Shown piece after piece: positions 38,913 to 50,794 of a stretch of DNA of 64,000 nucleotides. The position numbers and the translations under genes were made by a program. Under the pieces are notes generated by a model. That model made no database searches. It saw only the letters and a list, made by a program, of their open reading frames with translations, and had not been told where the DNA came from. The stretch is taken from contig SPDT01000004.1 of the NCBI GenBank assembly GCA_008477525.1, positions 2,356,001 to 2,420,000 of the forward strand. The letters are read 5' to 3'. Each line of letters starts with the position of its first letter. Position 1 is the stretch's first letter. The DNA is from Hypomyces perniciosus (taxonomy: Eukaryota; Ascomycota; Sordariomycetes; Hypocreales; Hypocreaceae).

Positions 38913-40370
38913 AATCTAGTATATAAAAGCAATTAAAATAACCTTTATATAGAAATTTATAGCCTATTATATTAAAGTTTATTTTATATAAAATTTAAAA
39001 AAATTACTATTTATATACACGCATATTTCTATTTGCATATCACTTCCATTTTCGCCCCACTTAATTTTCAGCCAATTCCTCGCATCCTATACACTAAGCC
39101 TAATTCTATATAGTAAATTATAAAGTGAAATAAAAACTAGTAATTAAAATTCCTTACAGCCTTCCTTATAGCCTTACAGCCTTACAATTTCACCGCCCAC
39201 TAAAATCTTCCTGCACATTAAATTTCTAAAGCTATCACTACTTAACTTTATATAGCCTATATTACTGCTATACTGCACTATAAGCTATATAGAGGAGTAT
39301 ATTGGAGGGCCGAGGCATATATAGTCATTAAGCTAATAAATAAAAGGCAGCAATTAAAGATTTTATATAAAAATTTAATAATAATATAATCGCGCGCGCT
39401 TTAATATATCTCTGATAATTAGCGCATTTTAATTTATTTGCATTATCCTATTAATATACATTAAATTTTAATGTCGGGGTATAGGCGGCAGGGAAAGCGG
39501 GGCAAATTTAAAAGTTATATGCAAATAGAAATATACGTATATGTAAACAGTAATTCTTAAATTTAATCTATTAACTTTATTTTAATATTACTAGCAGTTT
39601 AGCGGTAGACTCCTGCCTTAAATTAGTCGGGTTTAATAAATTTAACATAATCTTAACAGTAACATATAAATCCTTTAAAAAGAGGGATCTTGCTGGGATA
39701 TAAAATATATAAAGCAGTTTATTGAGTAAAAGTTCTCTTTACTTTTAAATTGCTAACTAATTACAGAATTCCTGCTATAATTATATTAAATAAATATTTT
39801 AAATACATAGTAAAGCGACTTATAGTAAAAATTATATACAGCTTTAAATATTTAAATAATAATAACAATTATATAATACTTTATAGGGGATAATTAATTA
39901 AAGGCTATTAATACAATTATTAAAGCCGCTATATATTATTTCTTTTTAATATCGTTAAATAGGCATTAACTATTAATATTACCAGCAATTTAATTATTAT
40001 GAAATAATACTTTCATTATATCCTTAATATATTTACTTAACAAAGTAATTATATAATTCCGCCTATAAATGCCCTCAACTTTACTAAAAGATGCGCTAAT
40101 AGGTAATATTAAAACTATCTTATGGCTGGAACTTATATACAAATTACAACAGTAAAAAGCGAAAATTACAATAAACTTTACTAACTCTAGGTATAAAAGA
40201 CACTTTAATAAAATTTATAGGCAATATGAATTTATAGCAGGTAATAAGGTTTTTCTGCGACTGCACTACAGCTATTTATTAGTAGGGCAAATATCGAAGT
40301 TTAGCTAATAAAAAGTTAAACTGCTGGTTATAAAGAAAAAGATTATATTAAAATTTTAACTAATTTAAAT
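38913..40370 (+). pseudogene. Gypsy family X, copy 1 continued, integrase
   Basis: Resumes X after V and is interrupted by T4. At 39627-39686 the plus strand reads VGFNKFNIILTVTYKSFKKR, matching the integrase core of fungal Ty3/gypsy (GFNxILTVTCKFSKR). At 40206-40290 RQYEFIAGNKVFLRLHYSYL corresponds to the C-terminal module (YEFxVGDxVYLRLHxGY). Aligns with 55500-56350 of copy 2. It carries only scattered stops in these stretches but others in between, so it is a pseudogene. Confidence 0.75.
38999..39558. mobile_element. TIR element T4 (560 bp) inside X
   Basis: TIRs of about 42 bp: left AAAAATTACTATTTATATAC, right end complementary to AAGAATTACTGTTTACATAT, continuing to ATTTCTATTTGCATAT on both sides. 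Exact 8-bp duplication AAATTTAA (38991-38998 and 39559-39566). X copy 2 has the uninterrupted site near 55565-55590. The subterminal GC islands (TTCGCCCCACTT left, AAAGCGGGGCAAA right) are imperfectly complementary. No ORF, and no sequence shared with T1/T2 apart from the 8-bp duplication size. Confidence 0.9.
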
Positions 40371-41130
40371 ATTAACATAAATATATCAGAAAAAAAACCT
40401 TAATTTTAATAAAGGTTTAATAATAAAATTATAAATATAAAGTTTATTAAATAATAAAAAGTCTTAAATAAAGATTCAATATTAATTATTTTATAATATT
40501 TATTTCAATTATTAAATTAAAAACCTATAATTATAGCTTTATTTACTCTTATAATTATATTCAACTATAAAACTAAATAAAGAAATATTAAAATAGTTTT
40601 TTTATAAAATAATTAAAAGATTAAATAATTAAGTAAATTTACAAATAAAAATAAAATATATATAAATTAAATAAATATTTAAAGTTCAATAGAGATAACT
40701 TATAAAAGTTCTTTCATATATTATACTTTTTGTTAATTCTTTATATACAATAATATATATATATTAATAAGTTATATACCATTAATAAATATTTCCTTAT
40801 AGCTTTTTATATTATATAATTAAAATACTATATTAATAGGGTTATATAAAGTCTCTTTAATTTAATGATTTTTTAACCTATATATATAACTATTATAACT
40901 TATTAATCCTGTTTTTAAATTAAATTAAAATTATAGTTTAAATATAGTTTTATTACTATAATATTCTAATAACTTATAAAGCTTAATAGTTATATTAAAA
41001 TAATCATTTAAAGGTTTATAATATCCGCTATAAATTAATAAAGTTATTTATTTCAATTAATAAAAGGTTTATTTTAAACCATAAAATTTAATTAATATAT
41101 AAATACTTACTTTTACTTTTTTTATAACTA
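40371..41130. other. Unassigned AT-rich stretch
   Basis: No ORF, TIR or LTR found. The first part may continue X towards its 3' LTR (compare 56350-56640), but the alignment is too eroded to rely on. Nothing else supported. Confidence 0.35.
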
Positions 41131-41744
41131 TAATATTAACTATAAAGATTTTAATTATTATAACTTTAAAATAACATTAATTTTTACATTAATAATACTT
41201 TTATTAATTAAGTAGCAGTTATTATATTTATAATACTTTTAAAGTAATTAAAGCAGAGACTCTTAGTGTTAAGTTTACTATTTTAAGTTAACATATACCT
41301 GCTATATAACCAATAATATTAATTGCAATTTAAACGGGGGTGAAATATTAAATTAATGCGTTTACACTTATATATTAACTCTTTGCCTAGTAATAGCTTT
41401 AATATAGTCTATTACGAAGATCACAGGAGGATTACGGAAAAGCTGAGAAACAGACAAAGGTAAGATAAAGAAATTAACTAAAAGAGAAGCAAAGTAGGAA
41501 GCTACTTTATCTACTGTTATCTACTATAACATAGCAACAGCTTATACTGTTGTCAGGTACATCCAGCTGTCGTCAGGCACATCTATGCCATAGTCTTTTA
41601 TATATAAAGTTATAAATATTTTAATTTATTAATAAAAAGGTTCCTCTAACTTTAACTTTTATAGCGTTTATTTTATTATACAAATTAGTTTATTAAAGTC
41701 TATAGCTGTTAATTGTTTAATTAATACATATTATATAGATAAGG
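41131..41744 (+). mobile_element. V element fragment
   Basis: Aligns with 61070-61490 of the long V copy, including the shared word 'taatatagtct' where H3 inserted and the following 'attaataaaaag'. It ends against the W LTR at 41745. No coding content seen. Confidence 0.55.
41411..41589 (+). mobile_element. Hairpin element H3 (179 bp)
   Basis: Starts ATTACGAAGATCACAGG and ends CAGGCACATCTATGCC. The heptamer ATAGTCT is exactly duplicated (41404-41410 and 41590-41596), and the homologous V copy has a single ATAGTCT at about 61313-61320. Compared with H2 the right part is extended by a near repeat of the GTCAGGCACATC segment. The hairpin arms here are CAACAG and CTGTTG. Confidence 0.9.
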
Positions 41745-42766
41745 TATTAGTGGAGAAGCATAGTTCCATTAAGCTAACTAATAAACAAAGAGATCTAGAC
41801 TAGTGTAGTTGCATATAATAACGTAATATAAGATCCTCTAGATTAAGTATATGGTTACACCTAACGCATATATTAACTCCCCCTTCTAAAAGAAATTACA
41901 ATTATCTCAACCATTATCATTCTACTCTACTTTTCTATTCACCATATTCGTTTATAGAGTAAAGTTAATATAATATATATATAAGGAGAATTAATTTATA
42001 GTTTTTATATATTAATAATAAAGATAAGAAAAAATATTTAAAAAATATTTATTAATTTTCTATTAGCTTTATTAACTTCTTTTATTGGCATTTAATTATA
42101 TCTTTATTAATACATTAATATATAAATTAATATTAATACTTTATTTATATATTTATTAAATTAATTAATTATTTATTAAACTATAATTTTATTTATTTAA
42201 TATATTTATATATTTAACTTTTTTTAATATTACATTTAATATCAAGATATTATATTATAATATTAATATGTCTCCTTTATTTAATAATAGTAAAAGCCTA
42301 GCTATATTTTAATATATTATTTTAAATATTATATTAATATTTATGGTTTTTACTATATCTTTAATATTCTTCTTATTTTATTTGAATTAAAACTCTTTAT
42401 ATTAACAGCTTTTTATTATTAATTATAACGTAATATTGAATTATGGTTAAAAGTTAAATATTTTACAATTTAAATAAAACTAATTAATCTTTTAGTAATA
42501 AAAAGGTTTATTTTTTTATATTAAAAATAATAATAATTGCAATTACTATTATAGTTAATAGGCTATAAGCCTTTTTTATAGCTTAAATCTATTGTTTAAC
42601 TAACATTAACTTTGTATATATATTTTAATATCTTAATTAATTTAAAAAAGTCTTTACTTGTAATATTTATATATATATATATTCTTTTTAATATATACTC
42701 AAAAGTATATTAAATGGTATTATACTTTTATTCTAATTAAATAAAACACATTCTTTATTACCTTTC
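41745..42766 (+). mobile_element. W element, plus-strand copy (LTR-like start)
   Basis: Starts TATTAGTGGAGAAGCATAG, the RIP form of TGTTGGTGAAGAAGCATGG seen at 58708-58726 on the minus strand. The first 160 bp are GC-rich in the other copy and look like an LTR. The following 850 bp align with 56870-58560 on the minus strand, after removing T1c. No ORF or pol motif. A copia or unclassified LTR origin is possible but not shown. Confidence 0.55.
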
Positions 42767-42937
42767 ATCACAGCAGAATCAGAAAAGGGCTCTCAAAGCA
42801 GAAAAAAGGTAAGATAAAGAAAACTAACTAAAGAGAAGCGAAGTGGAAAGCTACTTTATCTGCTGTTATCTACTACAATAGGCAATAACTTATATTATTG
42901 TCAGGTGCATCCCGCTATCATCAAGCACATCTATGCC
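42767..42937 (+). mobile_element. Hairpin element H7 (171 bp)
   Basis: Starts ATCACAGCAGAATCAG and ends CAAGCACATCTATGCC, closely related to H4 (shared GGGCTCTCAAAGCAGAAAAAA). The flanking heptamers ACCTTTC and ATTTAGG do not match. The left flank is W and the right flank is V, so this copy sits at a junction and may have been part of a rearrangement. Confidence 0.75.
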
Positions 42938-43115
42938 ATTTAGGCTTATATAACATTAAATGAATTAATTAAAGAAATAAAACTAGCCTTAATAAAATAT
43001 AAATAATATGTATTTAAAAAAATAACCTTTTTCCCTATATTATATGTAATTATTTAATTCAAATAAAAAGGAAAAACTCTTATAAGCTTTAAATAATTAA
43101 AATCTTTTCTTAAAT
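42938..43115 (-). mobile_element. V element fragment
   Basis: On the minus strand 'ttatttgaattaaataattacatataatat' then 'atataagcctaaa' match the V interior at 37890-38010 and 60520-60650. It lies just outside the right end of the next V copy, so two V pieces abut tail to interior. Confidence 0.5.
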
Positions 43116-45785
43116 AACACAGATATATCTAACACCTAGGTGCCTTGCTGTTGCTGTTATGCCTGACAACAGCTTCAGCTGTTACTATTCGGGTAGATAA
43201 AATAAAGTGGCATTCTGCATTACCTACTTTAACTAATTCTTTTCTTTACCTTTTCTCTCCTAGTTTTAACTACACGTTCCATTTACTCTATACTAATTAG
43301 TAGTAATATGACTTTTTAATTGTATATAGTATAAAATAACGCGGTATATAACACTATCTAATCGCAAAAACAGTTTAAATATACTGCAATACCACTTAGC
43401 CTTAAACGCCAATATTAATAATAACAATAATATACTTTATTTAAAATAAAGCAGATCTAAGCCGCCTGATAAGTTTTAATTATCCTAGTCTTTTTACAGT
43501 AATATAACTTTTAATATTTATTATTTTAACAATTAGCGGCTATAAAATTTAATAAACATTTAAGCTATTTTAAGTAATACCTATAAAAATAAATCATTAA
43601 TATATATCTATTAAACTAAAATAATAATTTTAATGAATTAATTTATATAATTAAATACACATTATAAAAGCTAAAAGAAAAAGAATTTTCTATTAATATA
43701 TGAAATCTTTTATAACTTTATGAATGAAAGACTATATTAAAGCTATTATTCAATAAAAAGTTAATATATAAATATCAAAATATTAACTTAATATTTTACC
43801 TTAACTGCAGGCTAAATTATATTTAATATTATTTATTATATAATAAATATAGGCTAATTAAAAAAGTAAGTCTTAATAGTAATCGTCTTTACTTTAATTA
43901 CTTTAAAAGGGGTATAAATATAGTAATTACTGCTTTAATTAATAAAAGTATTATTAGTATAGTTTAATAGAAAAAGTCTTTTAATATAGTTAATATTATT
44001 TAATACCTCCTCTTTAAATCTTCAATAATTAATTTCTATTAATATATAAAAAGAAATTTAGCCTTTTAAATTCTGCAGTCTTTCATATTACTTTTTTACT
44101 GCCTAATCAATACTTACTATAATATTAAAACTATATACTTTACCCTCTTTAAATATAAATTTAAATATACTATTATTTGATAGCAGTAATTCTATTATAA
44201 ATTTAAATATATTTATTTTAAATTTATTATAAAATATTTGAAATTAAATAAATTTAACAGGGTTTATATTGTATTTAGATTTCTTTATTAAAGATTAGCT
44301 TATATCCTTTAATTAAAATCCTTTATAAGTAAAAATAATATTATGGTTTTATCTCTATAATATAAAAAGCCTGCAATAATAAATAAAAAAGGGTTTACTT
44401 TAAAAATTAAAGGTTTTAAGCTTATATAATATTAGTTATATTAATTAAATAAATAAAGCTAATCTTAATAAAAGTATAAGTAATATTTATTTAAATAAAT
44501 AATCGCTTTTTTCCCTAAACTTTATCTAACTAGTTTATTTAAATAATAAAGACAAGCTTTTATATGCTTATATTTAAAAAACCTATATTAATATTTAATA
44601 GATTTAAAAAATCGCTTAAAAAACTAAAATTAAAATAGAAATATTATAATTAAATACTAAAGCATATATTATAAAAGGTTTTAATAATTAGTAAATAATA
44701 GTTTAAATATAGATAATACTTTAAATAAAGAATACAAAAACCTATTATAAAGGTTTTAATATACCTACTGCTTAAAGATATAAAGGACTATTATTACTAT
44801 AATGTACGCGATAAATAGTTAATAGATAATATGTAACTTTAGTATTAGCGATATTGCTTTTAATTAGCGACTGCTATTATAATACATAATATAATAGCTA
44901 AAATAGATACAATAATAATTTTATAGATTTATTTTAATTTATTTTATAGGCAGTATATATATTAATATCGCTAAAAAGAAGATAATATAATAAAAATAAT
45001 TTATTTTTAAGCCTATTAAATATATTGTTAAATAAAGGCTGTAATTATAGATAATAATATTGAAAATAATAAATAGTTAAATGTAATTAAAGGTAATTAC
45101 TTTTTGTTTAATTAAATACTTTAAAGAAAAAAGAAATTATTTTTTATATAGAATAGTATATTTATAAAAATATAATATTATTTATAAATGCCCTTTATAA
45201 TCATACTATTATAAAGTATATAAAAGAGATTTATAAAAGTATATCTTTTTAGTATATAAAAAGGCTATACAATAATATTAAAGTGAATTATTAAGATAAT
45301 AAGTAAATAAATAATAAAAAAGCTTACTTTTTACTAATAAATTAGCACAGATATGCCTGACGACCGCTGGGAGGTACCTGACGGCAGCTGTTGCCACCTT
45401 GTAGTAGATGACAGCACATAATATAGCTTTGCTTCCTTCTCCTTTAGTTAGTTTTTCTTCATCTCACCTTTTTTCTGCTTTTAAAGCCCTTTTCGATCAC
45501 GCTGTAATATAGATTAATACTTTTATTAATAGATTTAAAATAAATATAAATTAAACATAAAGGCAGTTTAATATAATAATATATAATTATAAAGAATATA
45601 TATAAAGTAATTTAATTTATAGATTTACTATAATAATTATATATTTAACTAAAGTATATAATCTATAATTTGATAAAATAGTAATATTAAAAATATATAA
45701 TTAATTACCACTATAATTCGATATAAAAGTTATAAAGCTATATTTATATATTAAATTATATATTAAATTATATATTTAGCTATTA
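43116..45785 (-). mobile_element. V element, minus-strand copy
   Basis: On the minus strand it aligns with V at 30653-30958 and 37173-38912 along its whole length. The right end (43116-43290) carries the H-like terminus with AACAGC-TGAA-GCTGTTGTC. Length is 2.5 kb without the nested H4. The left end lies near 45770-45785 and shares its outer flank with the copy at 26340, so these two descend from one insertion in a larger repeat. No ORF of note; its middle preserves slightly more GC than the copy at 37200-38800. Confidence 0.65.
45344..45508 (-). mobile_element. Hairpin element H4 (165 bp) inside V
   Basis: On the plus strand it starts AGCACAGATATGCC and ends GATCACGCTGTAAT. The flanking heptamers are ATAAATT (45337-45343) and ATAGATT (45509-45515), one RIP-type transition apart. 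The V copy at 30900-30920 has the empty site (AATTTAT once). The central hairpin arm is deleted as in H1. GC-rich against AT-saturated V. Confidence 0.9.
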
Positions 45786-46783
45786 AAGTCAAAGGAAAAG
45801 GCTATAATATTAGAAAATAGTTTATTATTTATAGTTTAATAATAAGAATAAAGGAATATTAATAAACTTTAATAAAAAGGCTATAGTATATTAAATTTAA
45901 TAGTATAATAATAACTGCAATAATAACTAGCCTATTAGCATTTATTATTTTCCTTAATATAATAACCTATAAAGGGATAATATATTTGTAAAGGCAGTAG
46001 TAAAGTAAATAAAGTAAATATTAACTTAAATTAATTTAATTAAAAAGGTTAATTAAATAAATATTATAAGAAATTAACTTTAATAAATTCATTTAATTAA
46101 TATTTTAGTAAAAATGGTAATAAATTAAAGTTCGAATATTTTAAATATACTATTAAATAAGCCTATATTATATATAACAATAACTATATAAATAACAAGT
46201 ATAATATTAATATACCTAAAAATAACAACTTTATAATCTAAAAATTTAAAGATAACCTAATAGATAAAAATATAAGCAATTTTAAACTTATATTTAAAGA
46301 TATATAATAAATAAAGGATTCATTTAAGTAAATATAAATAATAATTAAATCTTTACATATACTTTTAAATATTCTTAAGCGCTTAAAGTATTATTTATAT
46401 TATAGGGTATTTAATAATAATAGTACTTTATAGCAATATTTAAAAATATTGAACGTATATATAAAAAAGATGTTAAATTTCAAAAAAATAAAATATTATA
46501 TATGTTATTATAATTTATTATGTAACAGGTATTATTTAACTATTTAAATTTTATTAAATAATATTCAATAAAAGTAATAGTACAAACAAAAATTTAATTA
46601 TTAAAGCGCGCTTAATTTATAAAGGTATAAAATTAAATGAATTTACAGTATATATTTATACGTCTTTAACATATATTTATAAACTAGCTTATAAACTATA
46701 GCCTTTAAAGTATTAATTAATATAAAGTATTTTACTTTAATTATAGATAAAGTGTAATTAAATTTTTAATTAAGGATTTATAT
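45786..46783 (+). other. Repeat flank and probable X-2 gag region
   Basis: 45790-46010 matches the reverse complement of 26000-26161. From about 46300 the plus-strand reading with stops as Gln (LHILLNILKRLKYYLYY, then NVYIKKMLNFKKIKYYICYY) resembles retrotransposon gag and runs up to the hAT-2 insertion. Assignment to X is by position only. Confidence 0.4.
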
Positions 46784-47009
46784 ATTTAAAGCAGGGTTAT
46801 GAAATTAATTAGTAGTTTTTAGTTTTTCGTTTCATTTCTACTGATTATTTCATTATTCGTTATTCATTAATGAAATACCTTCTTTAATAGTCAGGCTACT
46901 AACGAAAGGAAGGTAGTTTTCATTAAACTATTAACGAAACGAAAAAAACTTTTATTATTAATAAAGAAACAAAATAGTGACTAGTAATGAAAATAACAAA
47001 GGTCCAAAA

Positions 47010-47165
47010 ATATAAATATAATAATAAATATAATAAATATAATAAATATAATAAATATAATAAATATAATAAATATAATAAATATAATAAATATAAATAT
47101 AATAAATATAATGAATATAATAAATATAATAAATAAATATAATATATATAAATATAATAAATAAT
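47010..47165. repeat. AT-rich minisatellite in hAT-2
   Basis: About a dozen units of the 9-mer AATAAATAT with small variants. The same position in hAT-1 (about 19465-19500) has only one or two units, so the array expanded after the copies separated. Confidence 0.9.
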
Positions 47166-47521
47166 AATATAACTATATAAATAACTATATAAATATATAA
47201 AATAGTAAGAAATAATAAATATATTTTTTAATTTTTTAACTTTTTTAAAAAACTTTAAATAGATTTATAAGCAGATTTATACGCAATTTTTTAAAAAAAT
47301 TATTTATATAAAGACAATTTTTTTTATATATTCTATATCCTTTAACTATCTAATCTATATTAGCTATATTTTATTATAATAGCTATTTTTATATAGCTAT
47401 TATAATTATTATAGTGATTTTTTATATAACTATCTTCCTTTATTTTAGCTATTTTTTAACTTAACTATTAGAATTTTGTATTTTATTAGCTGTTATAGCT
47501 AACTCCTTTATTTCTAATTAT

Positions 47522-50364
47522 AATAAATTCTAAATATAAAAAATCTATTTATTTTAATTCTAATATAAATCTACTATCTCAATCAAAAATAACCTCTTTT
47601 AATACAGCCTCTTCTTCTATTATCTCAGATTCTAGGGACCTTAGATTTTCTAAATATAATAAAGATAGTTATAAATTAAAAGATAATAATAGTGCTAAAA
47701 TTTATATATTTGAAAACAGCTTATTTTCTCAAACCCTTTTACCTATTAATAGATTTAAAGATAGAGAAATGCTTGTAAATTGCTTAAAGTTAATTATTAT
47801 ATCCTTTCCCATTATATATATATATAATAATTTATAGAATAGCTGCTATTATAAAATAAAAGGCTTTAAATCCTTTAATTTAGCTAGTTATGATTAATTA
47901 ATATAAGTATCTTAATATTGCTTATAATAAAACATTAAAAACATTAAAAAATTTAAAAAAGAAGTATATTATTACCCTTTTTATATTAATATATAAATTA
48001 TATATATATTAATTTATTATATAAAAGCTTTTATATCTTTAATTGGAAATAATTTATTTACTTTAAATTTATAAAATAAAAGGCTTAAGCGTAATATAGT
48101 TATTTCTAATACCTTTATTAAAGATATTGCTTTAAATAAAATATTATATTTTTAATAGATAATAATATCTCTTTTAATATAATCTCTTGTAATTCTTTTG
48201 ATGAATTTATTATAATAAGTAAATATTATATATATATATATATTATAAGTTACTAATATATTATTTAATAGAAAGTATCCTATTATTAATAGATAGAAAA
48301 TTAAAGAAATATTAAAAGATACTTATAATAAAGCTTTAATAGACTTTAATTTATAATTAAAGTCTAATATAGAGACTTTAAAGTCTTTTTCTTTAACCTT
48401 TAATATATAAACTTTAATTAATTAAACTACTTATATAAGTATTATTTTTATACTTAGAAATTCTAATTTTAAATTAAAATATAAGCTAATAGGTTAATTA
48501 TTTCCCTTTATATATATTATTTATCTATTTAAATTATTAATATTTATATATAGGTTTTAATCAATTAACTAAAATTTATACTAGAATATATATCTTTAAA
48601 GAGTTCCAAAAAGCCTTAAAAGATTAACCTTTATTATAACCTATTAAAAATATATTTGAGTATATTATTTTTTATATATTCTATATATTTTTATAAAATA
48701 CTAATAATTTAATATAACTAAAAATAATACTCTTAATAATAATACTTTTATTAATTCTTTTAAAGGAAGTTAGAATTTAATTATAAGAAAAGAATTAAAT
48801 ATAATATTTATTATATAGCTTATATTATTAATATTATAGCTTAAGATATATTAAAAATTACATATTTAATAAAGATATTAATTGTCTAATATTTAAATAT
48901 ATAAATATAGAAGTTATATATTTAAATACTAAAAATTCAGAAATTAATAATAAAAATTATAATCCTTTTTCTTTTAATGGTAAGTTATTTATTTTAATAA
49001 GCTATATTAAAAAATAACTATATATTAATATTCAAATAGGTCTTATAGCTTAAATTAAGCGTATAATAACTTTAATTAAATATACGCAAAAGCTTAAAAA
49101 GCTATTAAAAGAAGGAATCTTAAAAGCTAAAAAAAATAATAAACTTCTGATTGATTATAATGGGTATATTATTCCTTTAGGTGAATATATTCATTATATA
49201 TATAAATAAATAAATAATTAATATATGTTATAGTTAATTTAACTGGTTAGAATTCAATTTATTATATATTATAAGCTATTATTAAGTTACAACCAGCTTT
49301 AATATATATATATAATAATATAATTAATAAAGAATATAAGAAAGTATATAAATCCTATTATGTTATATATAATTAAAAATATAGCTAATTAATTATATAT
49401 AGATATATTTAGATACTATTAAATAGGCTGCTTTAATTGAATTAAAGCAAATATTCAAGATTTTTATAAAACCTTTAATAAAATTATAAAGGCAGGTTTA
49501 TATAACTATTCTACTAGCTTTATTATATATATATACAATATATAATAAACTAGGAGAATTATATATAAAACCTATATTTATAATACTAATAAAGCTAATA
49601 AATAACTAAATTATTATTACTTTTTTAAATATTATATATATTAATTTAATTAAGCCCTTTATTATAATAGCTATAATAATACCATTAAAGCTAGCCTAGC
49701 CTAACTAAAGAAATATTTCCTAAAAAACTAACAGTTATTTTAATAAATAAATATAAACCTTATTTATTTAATATATTAATATTTATTATCTAAAATTAAA
49801 GAAGAAAAAGAAAGCTTTATTAATATGATTAATAAAGCTATACTTAACCTTAATATATCTTTTAATGAATTAGCAGAAGATATATATTCTATAGAATCCC
49901 CTATTAGGTATTCTAGTCCTAATAAAGAAAGTTCTAATTTTAATTTAGATAAAAAGCTTTATTTAAAGACTAAATCATTTATTAAAAATAAAATAACTAT
50001 ATATAATAAAAAACCTATTATTATAGAAAAAGTAAATATTTTATTTTAATATTATATTAATAATTATCTATATTACTATATAATATTAATAATAAAATAG
50101 GACAATCCATTATATTATTAGAAATCTAATATTTATAGGTCTCCTATACTTTCTACATTAGCTAGACGCTATCTAGCTATTCCTGCAACTTCTGTAGCTA
50201 TAGACAGTACTGTTTCTATTAATAATAACATTATTACTAAACACAGAAATAGATTAGACCTTAACCTAGTTAAGGAACTAATTATATTGAAAAGCTGGAA
50301 AAAGCATTTACAAGACCTTCAAAACGACGATTATATTAATAAACATTTAATACAAGAGGTCTAA
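47522..50364 (+). pseudogene. hAT transposase (hAT-2), decayed
   Basis: Collinear with 19916-22954; the ATG is now ATA. The segment 49825-50031 is open (MINKAILNLNISFNELAED, then IYSIESPIRYSSPNKE), followed by the putative intron at 50032-50100. The last exon from 50101 has one stop and then an open run to 50364. It contains RSPILSTLARRYLAIPATSV, the clearest hAT dimerisation signature in the window. The residues that should follow (SERxFS) read AIDSTVS, so the conserved Ser-Glu-Arg is lost. The N-terminal half has many stops. Confidence 0.8.
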
Positions 50365-50794
50365 ATATAATATAATATTTAAAAAAAATATAATACAGAA
50401 TAAATAATTTTATTCATTTTATTAAAATCTACTTAATAATGTTATACAATTTATGTAATAATTAATAAATAATTATTTTAATAAAATAAATATAATTATT
50501 TTACCTTTATAAATTTTATAATAACTATTTTATTATAATAGTTATTTAATTATAATAGCTCTTTAATTATACTAGTTATTTAATTATAGTAATTAATTTC
50601 GTTAATAGTAACGAAGAAATACTAGATTCGTTAGTAGTTATTCGTTAGTTCTTTAACGAACAAGCTTCGTTTCGTTTTATTTAAGCTACTAACGAAACTA
50701 CTAACGAAGTCAGTAGTAACGAACACCCTTCATTTCGTTTTCTTTAAGCCACTAACGAAACGAATAGTAACGAATTCACAACCCTGATTTAAAG

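Larger units (their letters stand above)
46792..50786 (+). mobile_element. hAT transposon, full-length copy (hAT-2), 3,995 bp
   Basis: Left end CAGGGTTATGAAATTAATTA, right end GAATTCACAACCCTG. An exact 8-bp duplication ATTTAAAG (46784-46791 and 50787-50794) is the hallmark of hAT. Subterminal blocks of 'cgttactaac' and 'cgaaacgaa' motifs lie at both ends; the right block (50597-50786) is well preserved. It is collinear with hAT-1 (19257-23342). It inserted in the 5' part of X copy 2. Confidence 0.95.
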
